A stretch of 64,000 nt of DNA from Bradyrhizobium jicamae (lineage in GTDB: Bacteria > Pseudomonadota > Alphaproteobacteria > Rhizobiales > Xanthobacteraceae), in assembly GCF_018130215.1 (NCBI RefSeq), contig NZ_JAFCKQ010000034.1:1-64000 (forward strand), in the 5' to 3' direction. Position 1 is the first letter of the stretch; the number at the start of each line of letters is the position of its first letter. A program made the translations under genes and the position numbers. A model generated the notes under the pieces. It saw only the letters and a list, made by a program, of their open reading frames with translations, was not told where the DNA came from and did no database searches. Positions 58,205 to 64,000 of this stretch are shown one piece after another.

Positions 58205-58888
58205 TTAGGGTGAAATTTTCTTCCCGAGCTTAGACAAAAACTTGTCGAGAGCGTCGGCCTTCGCTCGATCCGCCGGGCTTAGCTCTTGGCGATCCAGCTT
58301 CCGCAACAACTCCGTCATACTGCTTTCCGCGTGCCGGGTGCTGGAAGGGAATATCCCTAGCGTCAAAAACTCTGGATCTGTGAGGCCCTCTTCGTGATCT
58401 CCAGGCGAAGCTATCACGAGTGAAACGTCCGCGTGACTGCAGAACCCGTGCCAGATGCCACTGACGTTGGTCATTTCGCTTAGAGACGGGGGTCCTATCT
58501 TAGGAATAGAGTGTGTCGACGAGACCCAGTCCACCACTCGTCGAAGTGACTCAGCCTGGGCCAGCGTTAAAGGATCGCGGGTAGTGTTGGGGTCTTGCCG
58601 ATGCTCATACCCGGGGCGCGCCGCAATGCTGCTTATCTCGATGCCGATGTAATACGCGTTTGCGTTTCCTACATGTGTCGTTTTCTGGCCAGTGTCGCTT
58701 ACCTGAACAATCTCACCATCTTTTCCCACTAGGAAGTGGGGGTAGTGTGTGGCGGTCTGAAAGTTTGCCGCTGACTGAGCAAAGCGCGGGTTTTCAGGGC
58801 GATGGAGAATGCAGCCGACCGGGCTTGGACTGATGAATGCGCCTTTGCCGGGTCGGTTGAGATAATTCACCCCGTACATGACAGCCAT
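58205..58888 (-). CDS. N-acetylmuramoyl-L-alanine amidase (Amidase_2/PGRP type)
   Basis: The product has 227 residues. The zinc-amidase core reads GCILHRPENPRFAQSAANFQ, YPHFLVGKDGEIVQVSD, HVGNANAYYIGIEISSIAA, then GIWHGFCSHADVSLVIASPG. The His in ILHRPE and SHADVS are the expected ligands. A C-terminal helical tail of about 55 residues (SSMTELLRKLDRQELSPADR) is extra. It has no signal peptide. It may be the element's endolysin or part of a toxin pair with the gene at 59959. Confidence 0.8.
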   Translation of the reverse strand: MAVMYGVNYLNRPGKGAFISPSPVGCILHRPENPRFAQSAANFQTATHYPHFLVGKDGEIVQVSDTGQKTTHVGNANAYYIGIEISSIAARPGYEHRQDPNTTRDPLTLAQAESLRRVVDWVSSTHSIPKIGPPSLSEMTNVSGIWHGFCSHADVSLVIASPGDHEEGLTDPEFLTLGIFPSSTRHAESSMTELLRKLDRQELSPADRAKADALDKFLSKLGKKISP

Positions 58889-59130
58889 CGCAGCCCCCCT
58901 ACTTACGTAGATAGGTTCGCAAATCTATGGAAGCTTATCACGAACAAGCTCTCCTGCCATCGAAGCGCTCGGCCCACAGGTGATTTCCAGTCTCGGCGGC
59001 GATCGACAGGACACACCCATCTCCAATCGCGGAAAAAATCTCGCCCGGGATCCACCGCCTCGCCTCCTCGCGGAAAAAAATCCTAGCCAGCAACTCCGTA
59101 CACCTGCAAGGCCCCGGTCGGGCCGCATCG

Positions 59131-59229
59131 TCAGGGTGCGATCCAAACGCCGGCGCCGAGGATCGCCAGCATGACCACAATGACCACCAAGTCGGTTGTC
59201 AGCCAGTCTGGCAAGCGTGATTCAGGCAT
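59131..59229 (-). CDS. Possible membrane microprotein of 32 residues
   Basis: MPESRLPDWLTTDLVVIVVM, then LAILGAGVWIAP: one hydrophobic helix after a short polar head, a common small-membrane-protein plan. It lies near the amidase gene and could act with it as a holin, but the ribosome site is unconvincing. Low confidence. Confidence 0.3.
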   Translation of the reverse strand: MPESRLPDWLTTDLVVIVVMLAILGAGVWIAP

Positions 59230-59368
59230 GGTCGTCGGCCTCCTGGCCCAAAGGCCTGGGAAAAATCCCAGTGATGATCCGTGGTCGCACGTTCCCGGCC
59301 GCAGGTTCATGGCGACGCCGTATTCGTCGCGAGACCGATGCCTTGGTGAGCGACTTTCCAAAACGTAA

Positions 59369-59850
59369 ATGGAAAACTTGGTCGAGGCGCTGAAGGCTCC
59401 GGCTGCGAGCGCATCTTCTTTGAGAAGCAATCTGGCAAGTCGCGCGATGACCGGCCCGAGTTTTGGCAAGCTGATGAAGGCTTCTGCTGCCCGGCGATGC
59501 CGTAGTGGTGACCAAGCTGGACCGCCTGGCGCGTTCTAGCCGCGACCTCCACAAACATCATCGACGAACTGGGGGGCCTCTCTGTGGCGTTCCTATCGCT
59601 TGGCGAGGCATGGTGCGACACCACGACCGATGTTGGCCGCCTCATGCTTACCATCATGGGCGGCATCGCCGAGTTCGAACGGGGCCTGATCCGCAAGCGC
59701 TGCGAGGAAGGCATCGCCCGAGCCGAGCGGCAGGGGAAGCAGTTCGGCCGCCCCTCGGCGCTGGATGTCGGTCAGAAGAGGGTCATTGCTGATCGCTACG
59801 GAAAGGGGGCGACGATCCCCGAGAGCGAACGCCTCGATTCGAAAGTGGGC
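59369..59850 (+). pseudogene. Decayed serine resolvase (Tn3-type) with several frameshifts
   Basis: Fragments of one resolvase occur in different frames. CERIFFEKQSGKSRDDRPEF is followed after a frame change by GKLMKASAA, then after another by VVTKLDRLARSSRDL. After a further one comes NIIDELGGLSVAFLSLGEAW, then MLTIMGGIAEFERGLIRKRC and EEGIARAERQGKQFGRPSA. The order is that of a Tn3-family resolvase, missing the N-terminal catalytic start and the HTH end. At least three indels are needed to restore it, so it is a true relic. It differs from the intact recombinase at 51104. Confidence 0.75.
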
Positions 59851-59958
59851 CATCGCATGCGGATCTCGGTGGCGAGGTCGATCGCGACGCGGCCGACGTC
59901 GTGGACGAAGGCGTTTCTCGATGTAGTTGGCCGGCGACGTCGAGGACTCTAGGAATGG

Positions 59959-60960
59959 CTAAAACGGCAGATTGAAGGGGTTGGAATAATCAGTACCGGG
60001 AACGGGATCGACATCGAGGGACGCGTAGTAAAGATAACCCGGGGGATCAGGATGACGAGGAGCGGCGTCTTGATTCTGGATTAGCACCATTTGCAGGCCG
60101 CGTTGCAGCATCGGACCGATCGCCGGAGCAACTGCGTCTGAGCGCACATTACTATAAACGCCCATTATATTTGACACGATGTCCATGAAAGCCTGTAGCT
60201 GGTTTACTTTGAGCGAGCGGGTAGCATCAGTGAAGATCGCGGCAGCCCTGCCGCTTCTCATCCACCGCAATGTAATAGCATTGCGGGCATCTTGCGCCGC
60301 AATGCGCATGTAAGTGGCGATATCCGCCCCATAAACTGCTTTTTCACCGCTAGACGCATTCATAAGAAATTGAATTTGCTCGCCAGACCTCGCATCTTTT
60401 AGCGCCCTCCACCTATTAGCCGATCCAGCTGCGCTCCCAAGTGTACCTGCGAATGAAGCTACCTCTAGGCCAATGGACACGCCCTGGTACCATGTCTGCG
60501 AATCGAGGTTGGTCAACCCGATTGACTTGGGGTCTGCCACGGCAATTATGACACGGCCAATGGAAATGCCGCATTGCGCACCGGTGGCGGCCACACCAAG
60601 CGCTGTGAGGCCCAAGAGCGGAGCGCATCCACCCGCAGTTCCCACAGTGCAGACTGCTGTCCCCGCGCTGGCAATCCCCAGAAGCACCATTGCACCGCAA
60701 TTAAGCCCGGCGCCAATCAGCTCGCTGGCCACCATATCGGCGTTTGTCTGCTTGTAGGGCTTGGGGGGCGCCATCACTTCACAAGGTGCGAGGTCTATTT
60801 CTTGAATTACCAAATACGTGTCGAGTCCGGTTACGTGCCCGGATGCCCGCAACATATTGGTTGACATGCCATCTAAGTAGACTACTCCGGCTCCCCGCAT
60901 CTCCGGGACTGTGTCCATTGCTGCATACAGGCGCCCTAAATCTTCCTGGCGAATTATCAT
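59959..60960 (-). CDS. Hydrophobic, toxin- or effector-like protein of unknown family
   Basis: The product has 333 residues from ATG 60960. The N-terminus (MIIRQEDLGRLYAAMDTVPE) is soluble. Residues about 75-140 are a long Gly/Ala/Cys-rich hydrophobic stretch (ASELIGAGLNCGAMVLLGIA, AGGCAPLLGLTALGVAATGA, QCGISIGRVIIAVAD), like a pair of membrane-inserting helices. The C-terminal half is helical with a polar, Pro-rich end. Lacking a signal peptide but having such helices, it may insert into membranes after delivery, like pore-forming effectors. No homologue is known to me. AT content is higher than in neighbouring genes. Confidence 0.6.
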   Translation of the reverse strand: MIIRQEDLGRLYAAMDTVPEMRGAGVVYLDGMSTNMLRASGHVTGLDTYLVIQEIDLAPCEVMAPPKPYKQTNADMVASELIGAGLNCGAMVLLGIASAGTAVCTVGTAGGCAPLLGLTALGVAATGAQCGISIGRVIIAVADPKSIGLTNLDSQTWYQGVSIGLEVASFAGTLGSAAGSANRWRALKDARSGEQIQFLMNASSGEKAVYGADIATYMRIAAQDARNAITLRWMRSGRAAAIFTDATRSLKVNQLQAFMDIVSNIMGVYSNVRSDAVAPAIGPMLQRGLQMVLIQNQDAAPRHPDPPGYLYYASLDVDPVPGTDYSNPFNLPF

Positions 60961-61507
60961 CGTTGGCTCCTCGATATCTCCTCGGAAGAATAACGCCGCC
61001 AAGCCCGGAGTAATGGGTTTATTTGCTGGGGCCCATTAAAATCCCCCAGCACATTGGTTCGTCCATTTTTGGCGGCTGAAGGTTCACAATAAAAAGGCCT
61101 GCTCAAGGTCCGTTGTTACCCCGGACAGTGGAGACCCAACGAGGCTGGGCAGTTGGCGGCGTTGATCATCGCCACGCCGGCCGAGCACCAAGCGCGCCCT
61201 CGACGGCAAGGTGCGCACCGCCAGCTGGAGGATTTTAGCGGCGACACTCTGACCCGGTGCATGCTCATACTCGATCGCAAGCGTATCCGAGCGGCACGGA
61301 CTGTTAGACGCATCAAGGCGGCTCGGCGCAGGAGTAGACCGGCCGAGCGCGTCGCCGCCTAGAAGCAGCTACACCACCGTCATCAGCGACAGGCCCGCCC
61401 CGCCCGGCGGGCCTTGTGCGTAGATACATGACGCCGATACATGACACAGACATGAAAATGTAAGCTACTGGAATCTAACCGATAATCGGAACGTAGGTTG
61501 TGGTTTC
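60961..61507. other. Right-end region of the element with terminator and candidate integrase sites
   Basis: About 550 bases without a gene I can support. A perfect hairpin GGCCCGCC/GGCGGGCC lies at 61392-61413, followed by TTG. Then come two copies of GATACATGAC at 61423-61432 and 61436-61445. GTAGATACATG at 61420-61430 is also found near the left end at 47178-47188, so these are candidate arm-type sites. Confidence 0.5.
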
Positions 61508-61526
61508 ATTCCGCTAGGGAGCGCCA
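61508..61526 (+). repeat. attR: copy of the tRNA-Glu 3' end
   Basis: attccgctagggagcgcca, identical to 47064-47082. The bases upstream do not form a tRNA, so this is the duplicated attachment core at the right boundary. Confidence 0.9.
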
Positions 61527-61693
61527 ATCAGGTCAATCGCTAAAGTGACGTCCCGAGATCCGTGCCCAATGGATGTCAAATAAGCGGCGCGCCCCCGCTT
61601 AGCCATTAAGGGTAGCTTAAGCAGTTACCGATGAGCGTCCCGGGTCCCATGAATCCAGTGGTCCCAGGGAGAGCGTCTCGTCGTTCGCAGGGG

Positions 61694-62377
61694 TTAGGGG
61701 ACACCGAGCGGCTTGCCGATCACATCCGGCCATCGATGTATGATCTCCGCCTTTGCCCCATTGGCGGTCAGGGAGGTCTTCTGCACGAAGGCGCCGACGA
61801 CGCAGCCTTTCGTGCCCCCATCATGGCTGCCTAGATAAAACTTTGTCGCTCGCAAGCCTTCCATCAAATTTACGATCTCCGCATCGCTCCTGAGGTGGAG
61901 AGCGCCATTGGTAATTACGCCGAGTTGCTCCAGCGCCTCCGGACCGGGATCGGGAGCAAAGCGGAGAAATGGAATTCTAGTCAGTTCAAGAGAGCCCTCA
62001 TCCAACTTGTCGAGAGTGTCGCCGAGCAGCCACGTTCGATAGGCTTCCCAAGATCGAGACCGTGCGGACCAACCTCCAAAGAAAACCTCGAGCCCGATCT
62101 CCGCCTTTGTAGCCCCATGGGCTTGACTGACAGCTGAATAGGCACACTTCGGCATGGCGTCGACGGCGGCATCAAAGGTTGTATATTTGTCGCACGCGAA
62201 TTCCAGAAGACTGGTTGCCAGCATCGGTCCGCGAGCAGCCATGATCATGGGCTGGTGAACAAAAATTTGAGCCTTTCGGCACGGGTTAAGATACGCACCA
62301 TTTCGGGCGTCGAGCGAGGCACCATCTGTGTAGATGACGATTCCGTCGCTCTTCGCTAAACAGATTATTGCGGTCAA
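61694..62377 (-). CDS. Hypothetical protein, Ntn-hydrolase/proteasome-like N-terminus
   Basis: The product has 227 residues. It begins MTAIICLAKSDGIVIYTDGA, then SLDARNGAYLNPCRKAQIFV, MIMAARGPMLATSLLEFACD. The first two strands, a TDGAS turn and a Lys resemble the start of proteasome beta-type Ntn hydrolases, where the residue after processing would be Thr or Ser; the match is only by eye. The later part contains KTSLTANGAKAEIIHRWPDV. It lies just outside the element's right boundary and has no operon partner. Confidence 0.6.
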   Translation of the reverse strand: MTAIICLAKSDGIVIYTDGASLDARNGAYLNPCRKAQIFVHQPMIMAARGPMLATSLLEFACDKYTTFDAAVDAMPKCAYSAVSQAHGATKAEIGLEVFFGGWSARSRSWEAYRTWLLGDTLDKLDEGSLELTRIPFLRFAPDPGPEALEQLGVITNGALHLRSDAEIVNLMEGLRATKFYLGSHDGGTKGCVVGAFVQKTSLTANGAKAEIIHRWPDVIGKPLGVP

Positions 62378-62537
62378 AGCGTCACCTGATCGTCAAATGC
62401 TCGATTATTAATCACCCCGCCGGGGTCAATGCCAGCTGTTCCGACTTACGGTCTAATCCGCAATCGCCAAGTTGCTCGCGAAAATCCACACTTGTGAGTG
62501 ATTTGCAGAACCGAGGTCCGCAAGGCACGGTTCGGAC

Positions 62538-62750
62538 ATGGACCTATCCTACCTCAGCGGCAGCATTGTAATCGGCCTGCTCCTCCTTGCGTACCACCTG
62601 TACGGCTCGCTGTTCAGGAGGGACATGTTACGGCACCAAAGGCTGAACAGGCTACGGCGACCGGCGTCGCATTCAATCTTTGGCGATATAATTGTTGAGC
62701 CTCTCGAAGGGCCAGATTCAACCGCACCAGAGAAGCTTGACGCCGCGTGA
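62538..62750 (+). CDS. Small membrane protein of 70 residues
   Basis: MDLSYLSGSIVIGLLLLAYH, then LYGSLFRRDMLRHQRLNRLR: one helix followed by a basic stop-transfer and a soluble acidic tail. The helix-plus-basic pattern is convincing, the ribosome site is not. Function unknown. Confidence 0.4.
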   Translation: MDLSYLSGSIVIGLLLLAYHLYGSLFRRDMLRHQRLNRLRRPASHSIFGDIIVEPLEGPDSTAPEKLDAA

Positions 62751-63142
62751 TCCTCACGCCGATCTGACGCTTTCGATCAGGTGAAGAAAGCCAAGCGCGC
62801 ACGAAGATATCGCTAGGCGTAAGGTCCATGTAAGCCTGGGCTGCGGTCGGCGCTGAGCCGCTAACCTCTGAATCTGAGGCAGTGCTGTTGTATTGCCCGA
62901 AATGCAAAAGCGTCGTTCGCTTAGTCAGCGGGAAGGACCGACCCAAGCGGTCGTCTAAATCGCCTTCGCGGGCAATCGAGCTACCAGATCGTACTCGGAG
63001 CTAAAGTCGAGCTACCGCTGGCGGCTTCCCGCCCCGCGCGATCGGCGCGATCATCGGGCATCACGGGCCCGCAGAAGATCGTCTTCGGCGACATGCGCTC
63101 GATGGGCGTGCGCGGTATCGTCGCGCTAACGCCACAAGGTTC
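62751..63142. other. Intergenic stretch without a supported gene
   Basis: About 390 bases. Frames on both strands are short or lack starts; nothing resembles a known family. No terminator or repeat is evident. Confidence 0.35.
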
Positions 63143-63379
63143 CTATTGCTTTGGGGATTTCGTCTCAAAGATGAGAGCGGCCTTGAAGATCGGACCGCCG
63201 TCCGTTCTGACCTCGATCACAAGGTCGGTTCGGTCATCCGACGATGCAACGTTTTTGGCAATATCTGCCAGAGTGCGACTGGCTTCTATTTCCGCTCCCC
63301 TTTGATCCACAAATTCCATGCCTTCTTCATCAGGGTACAAACCTGTGATGTCCCTGATGTCGAAGAAATATCGCGGCAT
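63143..63379 (-). CDS. DUF6894 family protein
   Basis: The product has 78 residues from ATG 63379, with an excellent GAGGAGG upstream. It begins MPRYFFDIRDITGLYPDEEG and continues FVDQRGAEIEASRTLADIAK, the DUF6894 pattern (MPRYFFD, D-E-G-x-E, then A-x-R-x-L). It ends with a beta strand, DLVIEVRTDGGPIFKAALIF. Such proteins are multicopy in Bradyrhizobium; the function is unknown. Confidence 0.85.
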   Translation of the reverse strand: MPRYFFDIRDITGLYPDEEGMEFVDQRGAEIEASRTLADIAKNVASSDDRTDLVIEVRTDGGPIFKAALIFETKSPKQ

Positions 63380-64000
63380 TCGCGCCTCCTCTGCGGGCAA
63401 CAGGGGGACGCAGGAGTTCGTTCCTGACCGGGCATGCAAGCCCGGACGGGTCCGGTACTCCGTTAATGCTGTCCCAATTCGGACACACTTTCGAACGAAT
63501 TCGAACACTGACTAAGTAAGCCATTTCGGGAACCCAAAACTCACCCTACACTTCGGCACTGGGCGCTTTTTTCATTTCCTAATTTTATGGCCCAGCAGGC
63601 CGCTGTTTTTAGGCGGATCGGAAGGCGTGGCCCCAGCCATACCGGCCTCCAGGCTGGGGCCGTTTCGAGGCCGGGCGCCGCGCCACGCCCGCGACCGTCC
63701 GAGACTGACGCTCGCAATCGCGCGTTGATTTGAACGCTCGCGGCTTTCGCTGGCGTCACGTCCCAGCGTGGATAAGACGGCTCCAATCAAATGCATAATG
63801 GGGCTCCACGGCCCCGAGAGCTCTTTCGGGAGAACAACCCGCCGCCGCCTGTCCCCATTTTAATGTGCCGTCCGGAGCGGGAAATCCTATAACAAGGGCC
63901 AGGATGCCCCTCATGCGCGACCCCCCATTGCATTCGGCCGATCTCATCGCCCCGGCGAGGGGACCGTGGTCCTGCGCGCAATCGGATCATCGATCGTTGC
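63380..64000. other. Terminal region without a supported gene; one strong hairpin
   Basis: The 620 bases to the window end hold no gene I can support. A perfect 10-bp stem GGCCCCAGCC/GGCTGGGGCC at 63629-63638 and 63652-63661, with a 13-base loop and GTTTCG after it, could end a transcript. Several overlapping minus-strand frames at 63541-63990 are Arg/Ala-rich and unconvincing. Confidence 0.4.

Larger units (their letters stand above)
47064..61526. mobile_element. 14.4-kb integrative element (phage-like or phage satellite) in tRNA-Glu
   Basis: It is bounded by 19-bp direct repeats: the tRNA-Glu 3' end at 47064-47082 and the copy at 61508-61526. The integrase gene starts 123 bases inside the left end. 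In order it carries integrase, RepO-like initiator with internal iterons, serine recombinase, terminase small and large subunits, short overlapping phage-type genes and a divergent cold-shock-like protein. Then comes cargo on the other strand (substrate-binding protein, peptidoglycan amidase, hydrophobic toxin-like protein) around a decayed resolvase. No portal, capsid, protease or tail gene is recognisable, so it is either a satellite that borrows capsids or a deleted prophage. Confidence 0.85.

Noticed and set aside
61508..61526. A second tRNA-Glu gene at the right end
   Set aside because: Only the last 19 bases match; upstream sequence cannot form the D-arm or anticodon arm.
63541..63990. 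Overlapping minus-strand frames near the window end
   Set aside because: Products are Arg/Ala-rich with no motif, start sites are poor, and frames compete with each other.
1..64000. CRISPR array or rRNA operon
   Set aside because: No regularly spaced repeats with unique spacers and no rRNA sequence were seen. The tandem repeats present are short and abut directly.

Overview
The window reads as chromosomal DNA of a Bradyrhizobium-like alphaproteobacterium (Nitrobacteraceae, Hyphomicrobiales). This rests on the high GC, the many very small membrane or secreted proteins, a leucine-degradation operon, a TRAP transporter, an OpgC-type acyltransferase, an NDUFS4-type complex I subunit, DUF6481 and DUF6894 proteins, and an orphan ABC_sub_bind protein. 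Species assignment is inference.

Layout. 1-6.4 kb is a patch of short secreted, lipoprotein or membrane genes. It includes a frameshifted beta-helix gene and the first members of two small paralogous families. 6.5-8.5 kb holds a TPR remnant and the dgoK-dgoA pair for 2-keto-3-deoxygalactonate breakdown. 9-11.4 kb is a large secreted protein of unknown function. 11.6-12.05 kb is an intergenic repeat with nested hairpins. 12.1-14.6 kb carries more small genes, including an MXKDX-repeat protein. 14.9-17.8 kb is a complete TRAP transporter (dctP-dctQ-dctM, each junction overlapping by four bases). 18.3-24.1 kb is an isovaleryl-CoA/leucine operon (isovaleryl-CoA dehydrogenase, both methylcrotonyl-CoA carboxylase subunits, HMG-CoA lyase), divergent from a TetR gene and an Lrp gene; two matching operator-like sites lie in the divergent promoter region. 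26-28.1 kb holds an OpgC homologue and a two-domain VOC protein.

The most interesting locus is 28.36-32.65 kb. It looks like a compact biosynthetic cluster for a thiazole/oxazole-modified peptide (LAP/TOMM). It has a precursor of 128 residues ending in a Gly/Arg/Cys core with 14 cysteines, a transcription terminator, a fused E1-like/YcaO cyclodehydratase, and a SagB-type FMN dehydrogenase. No transporter, protease or immunity gene is recognisable beside it.

32.9-39.8 kb is a probable aromatic-compound catabolic cluster (flavin monooxygenase, alpha/beta hydrolase, MFS transporter, M24 metallohydrolase, LysR regulator, cyclase-family hydrolase). 40.1-46.7 kb is ordinary housekeeping: tRNA-Pro, DUF192, double cold-shock protein, sirtuin, GrlR-like protein, glyoxalase, GST and PilZ.

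At 47.0 kb a tRNA-Glu gene marks the left end of a 14.4-kb integrative element. A 19-bp copy of the tRNA 3' end recurs at 61.5 kb. The element encodes a tyrosine integrase, a RepO-like initiator with an iteron cluster inside its own gene, a serine recombinase, a small and a large terminase subunit and a run of short overlapping genes. Its right part holds cargo: a substrate-binding protein, a peptidoglycan amidase, a decayed resolvase and a hydrophobic toxin-like protein. No portal, capsid or tail gene is recognisable, so it may be a phage satellite or a reduced prophage. Beyond 61.5 kb the window holds a few orphan genes and sparse sequence.
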